In this document: in pieces, positions 1-11,668 of the stretch
Numbering within the stretch: the first letter of the stretch is position 1
Layout of the letters: each line of letters begins with the position of its first letter
DNA from: Mortierella sp. BCC40632
Taxonomy: Eukaryota; Mortierellomycota; Mortierellomycetes; Mortierellales; Mortierellaceae
DNA length: 64,000 nucleotides
NCBI GenBank assembly: GCA_011634665.1
Contig: WAEK01000009.1
Span: 2,161,501 to 2,225,500 of the forward strand
Direction of reading: 5' to 3'
Position numbers and translations under genes: made by a program
Notes under the pieces: generated by a model
Seen by the model: only the letters and a program-made list of their open reading frames with translations
Database searches by the model: none
Told to the model about the DNA's origin: nothing

Positions 1-1
1 A

Positions 2-1315
2 CAGCAACAACAACAACAACAACAACAGAGTATACCCACCAAATCAAAACCTTTTACTCATTCTAGATCGACCTCACTCAGTAGTCATCTTCTTGGAGGT
101 AATGGATCCTCGTTTTCAAGTCGACCTCGTACTATTTCCGAAGGGATTGAAGCACTTGAGGTGTTGCATCCTGTTTTACCCTCATTTCCTTCCAAGGGCT
201 TGAATGGTTTGGATCATCGGCGTCATCGACCTCATCGGTCTATGGAAGTTAATATGCTCCGCAATGGTCATGGTCATCGAGGCCTACTACTTGATCCAAC
301 CATGCTTGATCCACCAACCTTGGACTCGAATAGCATGACCACCACCACCACCACCACCACCGCAACAACGGCGACGATGGCTACTCTAGGAGAAGGGAGT
401 GTTGGAGCCAGTTCCGACCGTAGTTTACCCATGACCTGGACAGAACCTTTGACGCGTCGATTGGAACAATTGATTCGATTTCATTTCCCAAACCATCAAA
501 AGGTCAATTGGGTCAAGATTTCTTCCATGATGGGAACCAACCCAGTGGTGACCAAGGAACAATGTAAACGACGTTGGTATTTAATTTCTCAGAACAGTCA
601 TCTTCAATATCGACCTATGGAATCGATCCTGACTCGAGATGGGATTCGTGGACTCGTTGGTGGAAGTAATAATAATAGTAGTAGTATTAGTAGTCTTGGT
701 AGTCATGGTAGTGGCAGTGGTAGTGGAGGAGTAGGAGGGTCATTCTCTTCGTCTACTAGGTCCTCATTTTATAGAGGACATAGCAAATCACTTTCCGAGA
801 GTGCCTCCGTCATTTTGGGACTTTCCATGGCAATGCCCCCAAGTCGACTCGCTACATCTACCTCGAGTCATCTACCGCGCAAAACGACGACGACGACGAC
901 GGCCATGACCACGACGACGAGTGAGAAGAGTCTATGGGGAGAACAAGAAATGGCCCTGTTGAGACGTGGACTAGAACGATTCGGTCCTTCTTGGCGTGAG
1001 ATCCAAAGACATTATCTACATGAACGGTCGATCAGTTCAATTGCGAACCAAGGGGAAGTGATCCTGGCAAGTCAAGAGGAAGAGAAAGGAGCTCCTCGGA
1101 TATTAGATCGTTGTTCAACAGTATCCATCCAAGTGAATAACCAAGTCAGGACTGAAGAGGGTGCCTTTGGAGTACCACGGGGAAGGGCTTCTTTGAATGA
1201 AAAGAGTGGAAGTGAGACGGAAGAGGATGAATTGGAGGAAGAAGAAGAAGAGGACGAGAGGATGGAGAGGATGGATGGTTCTGTGGCAAGATTAGCCACC
1301 CAGGTAGTTGAGTAG
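2..1315 (+). CDS. Myb/SANT-like DNA-binding protein, 5' end outside window
   Basis: The frame is open from base 2 to the TAG at 1313-1315, about 437 visible residues, so the start lies upstream of the window. The visible N-terminus opens with a glutamine run. A first Myb/SANT-like helical repeat is encoded near 430-600; it has spaced Trp residues and a KEQCKRRW segment typical of the third helix. A second, weaker one lies near 930-1060 (LWGEQEMALLRRGLERFG, then SWREIQ). Between them are Thr, Ser/Gly and Asn runs, and the C-terminus is strongly acidic. Two spaced SANT repeats suggest a chromatin or DNA-binding role in the nucleus; no particular orthologue was recognised. The gene is convergent with the next one. 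Confidence 0.72.
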   Translation, partial: QQQQQQQQQSIPTKSKPFTHSRSTSLSSHLLGGNGSSFSSRPRTISEGIEALEVLHPVLPSFPSKGLNGLDHRRHRPHRSMEVNMLRNGHGHRGLLLDPTMLDPPTLDSNSMTTTTTTTTATTATMATLGEGSVGASSDRSLPMTWTEPLTRRLEQLIRFHFPNHQKVNWVKISSMMGTNPVVTKEQCKRRWYLISQNSHLQYRPMESILTRDGIRGLVGGSNNNSSSISSLGSHGSGSGSGGVGGSFSSSTRSSFYRGHSKSLSESASVILGLSMAMPPSRLATSTSSHLPRKTTTTTTAMTTTTSEKSLWGEQEMALLRRGLERFGPSWREIQRHYLHERSISSIANQGEVILASQEEEKGAPRILDRCSTVSIQVNNQVRTEEGAFGVPRGRASLNEKSGSETEEDELEEEEEEDERMERMDGSVARLATQVVE

Positions 1316-1824
1316 GCATATTTTGTTAATAATAATTATTAAATAATAATAATAATAATGCTGATTGAAGATTTCTTCAAGGCCCTTCTATTAAAACTTG
1401 GCTCCGTTTGAAGTAAATACCTGTAACAACAACAACAACAACAACAATAATAATAATAATAATAAAAAGGAGGGGTATATATGAAAAGGAGTGACTAGGA
1501 CGAAAAGAGCAGGGAGTGGAGAAGGGAAAGAACTGAAGCGTAATTGCAAAGGTGCGTAGATTCGTAGACAGAGTGTCTAATAGAAGTGGCAGTTGTAGTA
1601 GAGCTGCTGCTGTTGCTGGTTGTCGTGGTGGTGGACTAGGAGAGAGATAGATAGATAGATAAAAAAGAACCCGGGATAGAAAGAATTTCTTGGGCGGAAG
1701 GGGGAGGAAGACGAGGTCTGGGATACCTGTTCTATCTCTTCCTCTCCTCCCCCTCCCCCCCTTTTTTTTCCTACTCTCGTCCTCCCCTTTTCTTCTCCTC
1801 AACCCTTCTCCTCTCTTTTGACTA
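1316..1824. other. Intergenic, trinucleotide repeats
   Basis: Space between two convergent 3' ends. It holds AAT runs near 1327-1360, AAC/AAT runs at about 1427-1464, a GATA run near 1647-1662 and a C/T-rich stretch near 1735-1800. Frames open here are low-complexity and look like chance. Confidence 0.6.
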
Positions 1825-2134
1825 TCAAGTGGTAGATCGGGTTCTGTTGATCCTTTCCAAGTAATTGGTGCGCAAGTAGCACGCGTGTTGCCTCGCCTTG
1901 CCCTTGCCTTTTTTTTTTTTTTTTTTTTTTGGTGTTGTCAATTCCAGGATGGCGTGCAATTGCTCTTTTTGATTCTTTTTTTTTCGCTGTCTCAAGGACA
2001 AAGGGGGGAGAGAAAGAAGGAGAACAAGAGAGTGAAGAAGATTGCGAAAGTGAAAAGGGAGAGAGAGGTGTGTGTGTAGGAGTTGCATCTTTCTCTCGTC
2101 GTCCTCTCCCGTCCCCCGATCCACGATTCCTGGG

Positions 2135-2171
<37 letters not shown>

Positions 2172-5100
2172 GAGAGGGTCTAAGGGTCCTTGTTCCCCAG
2201 CCCATGTCTTCATTATACTTGATAATCTCTCGAGGCGTCAATCGGTCCGCTACACCCCAATGAGCAGAACTCGACCGAGCTCGTACACGTTCCCCATCAT
2301 TTCGTTCGGGAAAGATTTCATCCATGTCCAAAACAGGAAGTGGTCCAAAGACATCCACTGGGTTGAGATGGACCTGGTTATGCATCGCTTGCTCCATCTC
2401 TTCCCAGCTGGCCCATCGAGGCTCGATATCCTGTTTGCTGGTATGGTCCTTCTTGCTAATCTCGTTCTCGTCGTCACTTGGGATGTCAGGTAGAGGTCCC
2501 ATGTGAATCTAGAAAGAACAAGAAACGTGATGATGGTCAAAGTGGATAAAAAAAAGCAAATAAACAAGCAGGTCAATAACTGCCATCACCATCCCAGTGC
2601 ACAAGAAGCGCCATACAAAATACTGCAACCGATAATAATAACAAAAGAAAGTACTTACCGACGAGAGACCTTGGCCAGTTGATTCTGTAGTCGAAGGGCC
2701 ATTCCTAGCAATAGGGGTCTTGGTCGATCCCGAGGTTGTCAAAGGTTTCGATAAAGGTGCAGCATCTGTAGAGCCCTTTGATGTGGAAGCATTGGGGACG
2801 CTTGTTGTAGAAGATGAATGGTCTTGTCGAGACTGCGACAATATCGAACTTGCGCGTGCTTCTGACGTTCCCTTGACATCCAAAAGACTCGTATTAAGAC
2901 TCCCACTCGCCTTGACAAGAGTCGATGTCGATTTTGAATTGGTCGATGTCGATGATGACGATGAGGACGATGAAGCAGAGGCCGAGGCGGACAAGACACT
3001 GGCAAGGACTTTGGAGGTCAAGGTGCCATCGGGCAAGACTGGTCGAGCAGGTCGTTTGAGTGCAAAGGCCGACTTGGCGGAAATGAACGGTTTACGATTT
3101 TGTTGTGCTCCACTTCCTCCTCCATGACTCTCTGTACGTATTAGTGTACTCTCTCCAACTTTTTTGACAGGGGGTCCTCCACTTGCACCTACGCCTCCTC
3201 CGGCTCGCAGGAGGGTGGTTCGTTGATTTGTGTTTAGTGACGGTTCCGAGGCGAGGGCGAGGTTGATGTTGCTATTGCTGCTGTTACTGCCTTGCGCTAT
3301 ACTGCTTCGATTGATAGATCCAGAAGCCTGGAGATCTCCACCTGTGGTCAAGAAAGTCGGACCAATCTTCAAACTAGAAAACATTCTCCCATCTGTCGCC
3401 GTGGGTTGCGCAGAGCGGCTTTCGTGGTCCTGGGCAGTGGATCCAGAAGAAGCACTCAAGGACGAAAGGGTCTTGGTAAGACGAGATGGAGGTTGTTGTG
3501 AAATGACTGACTGCCCAACAACAGGTTTGCTCCGCTGACCGATTGTACGCTTTTCAGACAATGTCAATCCAACACGGGGTTTGAGTGAATTATGGACAGC
3601 TTGAGAAGTCGTGACATTCGTAGTACTGCCTCGGTTGAGATTAAGCCGTGACCTGCTCCTCTGGAGTGCTTCGCTCTCTGTCGAATCCATGGATACGCTT
3701 TGCTCTTCGGCACGCCTTTGAGAAGTAGTGGTCGATCCTGAATTCGAGGATGTATCCAAGGTTGTACTAGCACGTCCCGCAGATACTTCAGAAGACGTCC
3801 TGCTGTCTAAGATCTTGGTATCTATCAACGTCTTGGTCACTGAATTGGATCTAGTGCCTGTGTTCTGTACAGTGTGGAGAGTCTGTTCCACATGACTTGT
3901 CGCATCAACTGCTGTAGTGCTGGAACTGCTTCTTTTGAAATGACTGGGTGGATTTGTAGAGACATTTTCCGCCTTTGTCGCTTTGTCAACATTCATAAAA
4001 ATCTTGCTCTGATGTTCGCCAGAACTTCCAACAGAAGACTGTCTCGGTGTCTGTGCCGTTTCCGATTCAACAGAGTGGAAGTTGGGTGTGTGCTCCTGTT
4101 GTGATGCTGCTGATTGTCTTGAGGTTTTGGATTCTACTGAACCTACTGACGACCGTATCCGGTAGGAATCCTGGTTTTTGCTAATATGTGATCCTGATTG
4201 TGCGCTCGAGTTTGGTTCCGGGGAGTCGAATCGGACAGGTGCCATGGAATCTAAAAACGACGATATCCTCGGACGCTTTGATTCTGGAGGTTCCTCCTCC
4301 GGATGGGCATGATCTGACTCGGACGTGCGTTCGCGACTGAGAATAGGTGTAGAGGATTTGTGACGAGCGCCCTCAGAAAAAGTGGTAGAGGCTGAGCTCT
4401 CGCGAGAAAGTGGTCGTCCAGTAGTCCTTGAGACGGGGGAAACTAATGTCATCGAGTCCCTTGCCTTTGAAACCGGGGTCGGCGCAAGTTCAAACTCTCC
4501 AGGACTTTCAGCCTCTTCAGTCCTCCGTGACCGAAAGTGAGTCCCAAGTGTCCTGGAGGATTGAACAAGGCTCCTGGGCCGCTTTGTGGGGGTTGACGGC
4601 GGGTTCTCCGAGTCGGCCGTAGTGGCTGATGGCGGTGGTGGCGGTGGTGGTAGAGCTTTAGCCGACTCTGTTGTCGACCGTAGTATCTTTTCTGATTGTG
4701 GCTTAAAGCCCTGATCCATCTTTTCTGTCCCGTCCAGTTGGTTTTTACTTCGTTCGCTCATATTCCTGCTGGACATGTCCGGCTCATCTTGGATTGACTT
4801 GCGCTGTAATGCTTTTAGCGCACGCCGAGCTCGAAGTGTTGCAGCCGAGGCGTCGACTCGGAGATAACTCCTTCGTTGTGAAAATCGACGTCGTTCAAAC
4901 GGAGACCGGGGGCTTCGCGTTGGACCCATGGAGACAGGTGTCCGTGGGCTTTTGAGGCGGTACTGTTGCATCCTTTCATGACTACGCGGAGTCCTTTTCA
5001 TGGGTGAATTCTGAGTTTCGATCCCGAAGAGTGATGACCCGGTGTTTGCTGTAAAATAGCCCTGACCTGGTGAACTAGAAAATGCCCTTGTAGGTGTAAC

Positions 5101-5536
5101 TGGCTATGGAGTGATAAGAGTCCGAGTTAGTCGCTTCAGGTATTTGTAAAAAGAGACTGATCGCGTCGAATGACAAAGGAGGAAGAGGGGGAGGTTCTCT
5201 TCTTTTTACATTTTCGTCCGCTCCATCGATGGTCGTGTATGAGAACTTGGATGTTCTGTAATGAAGAGAGGATCGCATGTCAGCATCAGAAATGGTGAAA
5301 GCAAAAGAGATCAATGCAAAAGAAGAGATCATGTGTGGCACCTACGACAGTGGCGATGTTCCATGGTGATCATGAGGAGTTTTGTTTTGAAGGGCGGCGT
5401 AAACACATCCTTGGTAGTAATTTTCCAGCCATTCAAAGTTTTCTGCGCAGGCACGTTCAAACTCTTGGAGGCGTTCATCCTTGAGCCTTTCGAGTTTTTT
5501 GCGTTGAATGACAGGCCATGGCCTCACCGTGGTCAT
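1825..5536 (-). CDS. INCENP/Sli15-like inner centromere protein (chromosomal passenger complex)
   Basis: Scaffold that would hold Aurora kinase at centromeres and the spindle midzone. Proposed exons: 5346-5536, 5074-2659 and from 2508 down; introns 5075-5345 and 2509-2658 keep phase. Exon 1 encodes a short helical start (EFERACAENFEWLENYYQ) like the INCENP centromere-targeting N-terminus. Exon 2 is a long Ser/Thr-rich disordered region with basic patches. Exon 3 carries a clear IN-box: a W-rich start, the Aurora-binding DVFGPLPVLDMDEIF stretch, the RSSSAHW Ser-Ser motif and RLTPREIIKYNEDMGW. After the IN-box the frame runs through the poly-A/T tract at 2137-2166 (read as poly-Phe) to a stop at 1825; this tail is doubtful and the real end may lie nearer 2180. 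No canonical donor was found there. It shares a 257-bp divergent upstream region with NudC. Confidence 0.82.
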
Positions 5537-5793
5537 TGTAGAGTTTCTTCTTGTCGCAGAGGTGTGTGGGGGAGTGGAGAGGAGTGCTTAACGACTTTGT
5601 GACAAACAGTCCAAGTGAGAAGAGAGAGAGAGAGTGAGTGAATGACGACAACAACCATGTTTTTTTGGCTCAGATAAAGGTAGTTGGTCGGGGTTTTTTT
5701 TGGCGAAGCTCCAGATGATTCGATGGCAAATATTGCTCTTACCTTTGCCCACTTTCACTTCACTCTTTCCTCATCATCGACCATCCATCCGCC
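5537..5793. promoter_or_regulatory. Divergent promoter region, INCENP / NudC
   Basis: Only 257 bp separate the two start codons, so both promoters must lie here or overlap the genes. A GA run (5620-5638) and T tracts are visible; no certain TATA box or known factor site was identified. Confidence 0.45.
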
Positions 5794-6958
5794 ATGTCAT
5801 CCAGCAAGTCATCCAGCAAAGACTACGACTCAATGACCACCGAGGAGAGAGAGGCATTCGACAAGGCTGCTCGTGAAAAAGAGGCAGAGGAGCAAGCTCG
5901 TATTTTTTTTTTTTTTTTCCAGTGGATGCACGAATGGATTCATGTCCAAAGAGGGAGCCAGTCTCTTATTTTTCCCGACCCCCTTTTTTTTTCTCGGTAC
6001 CTTTTAGAGCTTCCATACCGCTGGAGACAGAGTCTTGCAGATGTCGATATTTCCATTGATGTCCCAGTTGGCACAAAGGCCAAGGATTTGGTGATCGATA
6101 TCAAGAAAAAGTCACTCAAGGTCGGATTGAAGGGACAGCCACCTATCATCGATGTAAGTCTTGTCGAATCTTGTCTCCCCCTCTCTCGCTTCTTTTTCTT
6201 TTTCTTTTTCGTTCCCGTTATACGTTCAATTTGAAGAATCTTTTTAATAACCTAAAACTTGTACTCGTTTCAAAAAAAAAAAAAAAAAAAAAAAAAAATC
6301 AGGGCATACTCTTCAAGGAGGTCAAACTGGATGACTCGACTTGGGCCCTGGAGGACAGAAAAGAGGTTCAAGTCCATTTGGAGAAACTCCGTGGAACTGA
6401 ATGGTGGAAGAGCGTTATTGAGGGTCATGCCGAAGTAGACACGTCCAAGATTGTCCCCGAGAACTCTAAGCTTAGTGAACTGGATGGAGATACTCGCGGC
6501 ATGGTAGAAAAAATGATGGTAATGTCTAAACTGCAGTTTCCCCTTATTCAAGTCCACGGTCGGAAATGGAATTGATGATATTCACTGGATGATTCTATTT
6601 TTTTTTCTCAATGGCAAAATAGTTTGATCAGAGGCAAAAGGCTGCAGGCTTGCCAACGAGCGATGAAATCAAAAAGCAGGAGGCGTTCGAACGATTCAAG
6701 GCTATGGTAGGTTCACTAACTTTTGTTTTTTCTACTGGGGAGGTAAAGACCCATTTATACTGACCAGGAGACTCTTCTCTCTCCCCTCTACCTTTCCTTT
6801 ATCTTAACTGAACGAAAATAGCACCCAGAGCTCGATTTTAGGTAAACAAATTGATCTCGCTTCTGACATCCTTTTTCAATAGTGGAGGATGCTCCATCTC
6901 TAACTTTTTTTTTTTTTTTTATGGTTGACTGACTACTAGTAATGCCAAGATGTCATAA
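5794..6958 (+). CDS. nudC: Nuclear distribution protein NudC (CS domain)
   Basis: Six exons fit phase throughout: 5794-5899, 6008-6153, 6303-6518, 6623-6706, 6822-6841 and 6940-6958, giving about 196 residues, close to the remembered length of Aspergillus NUDC (198). The acidic N-terminus leads into a p23/CS domain starting at QLPYRW, with DVDISIDVPVGTKAKDLV and KVGLKGQPPIID, then the NudC C-terminal block (VEKMM, GLPTSDE, FERFKAMHPELDFSNAK). NudC proteins are HSP90-type co-chaperones that stabilise LIS1/dynein for nuclear migration. The last two exons are only 20 and 19 nt. The end after HPELDFS agrees with the family, which supports them. Confidence 0.92.
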
Positions 6959-7285
6959 TTTAGCTCGGATATCAGGAGTAATAAAGGACTATGTCAGGCT
7001 CAGTGGATCCTGTCGACAATAATCTATGGGACGAAATCTCGGGCACGCAAAAGGATGAGTTGATCCCTTTTGGTACCTTTCGCTTTTTTTTTTCCTTTTT
7101 CACTAATGCGGCCCTAGGGTTTCTGAATACGATTTCTTTAGAGGAGGGCAAGTATTATTGGAGACAAGGAAGGAAGATAGGAGGTTGACTCCTCCCTCCC
7201 AACCCTTCGGTATCTCATTAACTACTAGCTACAGCTACCGACAAGGAAAAAAAAAAAAGTCGCTATCTGAAATCTACAAATAGAG

Positions 7286-7329
<44 letters not shown>

Positions 7330-7763
7330 CAGCAACACGAATTAAATTCGGAACTGAGAGAGGAGGAAGGAGGGGAAAGGACAAGAGGAGAAGAAGAGAG
7401 CAGGGAAGAAGACGAGAAGAAAAGAAGAGGAGGAGAGGCGATGTTGGGACGGAAGGACGCCCAGAAGGAGAAGGATAAATAGCACACGAGATGGAGAAAT
7501 AATAAAAAAAAAAAAAAAAAAAAGAGAAAAGAAAAGAAAAGTCCATAGTAAAAAAGGTAAGAAAAAAAAGTAAAAGTAAAAGAAAAAGAAAAAAAGAAAA
7601 GAAAAGAAAAGAAAAGGGGGTAATCTCAAGAAATGAAATAAAAAAGGATGCAAACGAAGAATCCAGGGGCCACCAATAGGAGAAAAGAAGAAAAGAAGAA
7701 AAAAAAAAAAAGAGGGGAATCATATAAATAATAAAATACGTTTAACGGTCTTTTTTTTTTTTT
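6959..7763. other. Intergenic, simple repeats between convergent genes
   Basis: Purine-rich low-complexity DNA: a GA run at about 7287-7328, then long GGA/GAAA and AAAAG-type tracts to about 7720. The reverse-strand frames here encode only Phe/Leu/Ser-rich translations of these tracts. No gene was seen. Confidence 0.7.
7287..7328. repeat. (GA)n microsatellite
   Basis: About 20 uninterrupted GA units. Confidence 0.9.
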
Positions 7764-9534
7764 TCATTTTCGGCATGAGCTGCAAGTAACGACACCAATG
7801 AGTTTGTCCAAGAAAGTCTGTTTCTTCTGAGCATCGCCCATCCCTTGGCTTTCTTCAGCTCGATTTGGTGCCGTTCGGTTATAGGCGGGATCGCGGAGCA
7901 AATCCTGTTCATTCATGGGCTGACCATGTCCACGCGAGGTGCTTTGCTTATGCTTCATCCTTGAATTACTATGGACAAGTCCTGTTGGCTGTTGAACCTT
8001 TCCATGAAGTCTCTGGGTGGAATCGCGTCCATGGCGGTCCGACTGATGAAGATATCCAGAGGGGTGAAGAGGGTTCGATGAGTATTGCTGTGAGGCGCTC
8101 TGCATATGACCATTATCACCATACGACATGTCGCCCATTGGCTAGAAAGAAGGGGGGGGGGAGCAAATTAGATAGAAAAGGGTCAGGAAGGTGGAACAGT
8201 TGTTAGTTCAAACGGTGGTCATCATATTGTATCTGTGTGTAGCAGAAAGAAAAAAAAAAAGGGGAGGTAAAGGATCCATTCAGCATGTAAATAATAATAG
8301 TAATAATAACAATAAAAAAAAACTTACGTCCCGCTCTCCTTCCCAGCCCTTGCCATTGTTGAGAAGCATCCAGTCGTACACCCCGTCTTCGACTTCGTTC
8401 ATGCTCTTTAGCGCCTTTGTGAACAAGTCCCGCAAAAAGTCATAGTCGGGCGTCTCTTCAAATGACAGCTTACGGACATAGTTCAGGTAGATAGCAAATT
8501 CTTCTATATATATAAAAAATAAATCACAGAGATATAATCTTCAGTCACACATTCCATTAAAGAAATCCGTCATCACTGGTCGGTTTCATCGATTGGATAG
8601 TCCAGCAGGAACAGGTGTGATGACTCGAAAGTCTTACCTGGGAATCCTTCGCACAGCTCCTTGATAGGCGTCAGTTGCTTCTTTTCTCCAATCTTCTCAT
8701 ACTTTTGCTTGTTGGTCGCTGCCTTCAACCCTTGCCAGGGCAGTCCTCCGCGCAAAAAGTACATGAACACATGTCCCATGGCCTCCAGGTCATCGCGTCT
8801 CGATTGCTCTAAAATTTGGTAATGCCAATTTCCCAAAGACAAAAAGGTCAGGAATGGTAGAGATTCTTTCATTCCGCGCGACAATGTCTCCACGTGGATA
8901 TATAAATAAACATGTTCTGGAGACCTATTTTTTTTTTTTTACTTTTTCCTTTTTTCCTTACCTCGCCCAAGATGCGTGTTGATGCTCATGTATCTTGCTG
9001 TCCCGCTCAGGCTCTTTCGCTCTCGATATGGTATATGCTGTTTGGTCTTGGGGTCACGGTATTGTTTAGCCATACCAAAGTCCACGACATGGACCAGATG
9101 CGCATGTTTGGTGTGTGGCTTTCCGATCAAAAAGTTATCGGGCTTGATGTCGCGGTATATCAGGTTCTTTTCATGGATCGTTTGGATGCGGCAAAGCTAA
9201 AAGAGACGACGAGGCAAAGCGAGTGGACCAATATTTGGGGAGGTCAATCCATTTTTTGTGAGAATCTATTGGACTGGAGGCTCATTTTCTTTCTTTTTTG
9301 CTGGCATGCTCCCGGATGTATCAGGATAAAGTCAATTTACCATTTGCTTGGCGACCATGACGACAGTCTTGATGGAGAACTTGCGCCCACACATGTCAAA
9401 CAGGTCTTCGAGTGAGGGGCCGAGAAGGTCGATACAGAGGATATTGTGAAGGCCTTCTTGGCCAAAGTAATAGGCATTGGGGATTCCGGCTGTCCGAAGG
9501 AGAATGGAGCGCAGAGCAAAAAAAGAGCAGATAG

Positions 9535-9595
<61 letters not shown>

Positions 9596-10259
9596 TAGGG
9601 TATAGGTAAGCATTGTGTCGGTGGAGCAAGATGCATGCAGCGCAAAACGATAGGATACTGTTTTTTTTTTTCTTTTCTTTTTTTTTTCTTTTCTTTCATG
9701 GAACAGTCCATGGAAAGAGAGATAGATAGAGAGATAGAGAAAGAGAGAGAGAGAGAGAAAGAGAGACACTGATAAATGGCCCCAGTGGGCTCTTTCTCTC
9801 TCTCTCTCACCCACTCTCTCTGTCTATCTACTCTCGCTAGTTGGAAACCAGTCGGGGTCGGAGCCAGAACACTTACTGGACCCTGCGAGGATCTTGTACG
9901 TTCTATATTCATCCCGGAGCTGTGGGGCGTCGCTCTTCCTTGGTTCAAACTTGATAGCGACCTGTTGATTGTTTAAGAGATTGATACCTGCAAAAAAAAA
10001 AAGATAGTAACCAAGGTCATATATGAAAGAGAGAGAGAAAAGATAGAAAGGAAAAAGAGTCAGCGCCAATGGGGCTGGCACCTGGAATGTGGAAGCCTGT
10101 GTGTGTGTGCGTGTGTATGTGCGATGGGTTGCGCCTTTTTCAGAATAGCCTGCCTTCGTAGATAATGCCGAAGCTCCCTTCGCCAATCTTTTTGCCCACA
10201 CGGTAGTGGACACCGACGACATTCGATGACGAATGGGTGTTGTGCGAGCTGCTACTCAT
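7764..10259 (-). CDS. Casein kinase I, Yck/CK1-gamma-like, membrane-anchor C-terminus
   Basis: Seven exons: 10259-10154, 9987-9877, 9489-9341, 9196-8962, 8808-8638, 8503-8328 and 8141-7764, giving 441 residues with all phases consistent. Ser/Thr kinase motifs are in order: glycine loop [15 protein letters not shown] with the ATP-site Lys, [11 protein letters not shown] catalytic loop, [11 protein letters not shown], and the CK1-specific [20 protein letters not shown] in place of an APE motif. After the kinase domain comes a Gln/Ser/His-rich tail ending CSSCRK. A terminal Cys pair is typical of palmitoylated Yck and CK1-gamma kinases of the plasma or vacuolar membrane, so a membrane role is inferred. 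The first intron needs a GC donor (10153-10152); all others are GT-AG. Some introns carry A-tract and GA repeats (9540-9597). Confidence 0.93.
9540..9597. repeat. A-tract plus (GA)n inside a CK1 intron
   Basis: About 31 A followed by about 13 GA units, within intron 2 of the casein kinase gene. Confidence 0.85.
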
Positions 10260-11617
10260 GCTGAAGAAGAAGAAGAGGAGTGGATATTTTGGGCGTTAGT
10301 AGCTGAGCTGAGAATGGACGAGACGGAGATAGCGGCGGTGGTTGTGGTTGTGGTTGTGGTAGTGGTAGTGGTAGTGGTAATGGTAGTGGTTGGAGCAGTA
10401 GAAGTAGTAGAGGTAGTATGGAGATGGGATGGGACGGGAAGAGCTGAATTGGTAGAGAGTATAGAGTGGGAAGGGGGGAATGTTGAGGATTACGCTGGGG
10501 TTGAATTGTCTCCAGAGGACTAGACTGTAGATGTGTGTACTTGAAGTAGAAGCGGTTGTTGGAGTTGCAAGTAGGCGTGTGTGTGTAGAGTGTATGTGTG
10601 AAGAAAATATTACAAGAATAAATAATGAATTATCTCGAAAAGGTGGTCGCGGATGGATCAACAAACCAAGGAAGGAGATCGGTGATGGAAACGAGTGAGA
10701 GATGTATGTGAAGTGGCGGTGGTGGTGGTGGTGGTGGTAGAGAAAGAGAAAGAGAGAAGAGTAGGTGGTGGATGGCACTCGGATTGGATTCAATCGGTGA
10801 ATCAGCCGGGCCGGGAGAGTGAGAGAGTGTAAGAGAGAGTGAGTGAGAGAGTGAGAGAATGAGAGATCAGTTCCAATCAAAGAACAGAAAGAGAGAGAGA
10901 AAGACAGGTGGACTGGATGAGAAATGGTTGAATGTGGGATGAAAGAAAGAAGGAAGAGAGAGTGAGAGAGAGAGTGTGTGTGTGTGTCTGTGTGTGTATG
11001 CGTGTGTGCTGTGTGATGGGTGAGAACGACAGAGAACGTGTGGAGGTGTTGGGCGCGAAGAGAAGAGAGAGACGTGTGGGACCGCTCAAAAGAACTGTCC
11101 CCGTGCACATCCACTCTCTCTCTCACTCTCTCTCACTCTCTTCATTCTCTCTTACATTCTCTCTTTCTCTCTTTCTCTCTTTCTCACCCCATCAGAGGCG
11201 AGCACCTCAATGGGTCCGATCGAATAAACAAAAACAAACCAAGAGAGCCACTGAGCGAATGAGCGAATGAGAAAAGTGGGCGGCATGGAGGATGAACCCG
11301 AGCCCTGTCCCAATCAACATTCCTCTTCATCGAATTGACCCAGAGAAAGAGAGAGAAAGAGAAAGAGAGAGAGAATGTCTGTATGTATGTGAATGTGTAT
11401 GTGTAGTAGTAGTTGATATGGGAGAAAGACGCGTTCGTTCTTTCATTCTTTCGTTCTTTCGTTCTTTCGTTCTTTCGTTCTTTTGTTCTTTTGTTCGCTC
11501 GTTCGTTCGTTCGTTCAATGCGGAGACATTTCTGAGGACGGGGGTCGATCTTTCTCTTTCACTCTTTCACTCACTCTCTGTTCTGTTTGTCCATATCTTT
11601 CATTTGTCGCCCCCTTC

Positions 11618-11668
<51 letters not shown>

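Noticed and set aside
1885..2500. Forward-strand frames opposite the INCENP end
   Set aside because: They are shadows of the IN-box exon and of the poly-A/T tracts.
2720..3127. Acidic forward frame inside INCENP
   Set aside because: Antisense shadow of the Ser/Thr-rich exon 2; no independent evidence.
7274..7723. 149-codon reverse-strand frame rich in Phe/Leu/Ser
   Set aside because: It is a translation of GA and A-rich repeats.
10296..11126. 276-codon reverse-strand frame rich in His/Ser/Leu
   Set aside because: It reads through GT, GA and TGG repeats upstream of the casein kinase gene; no family-like sequence.
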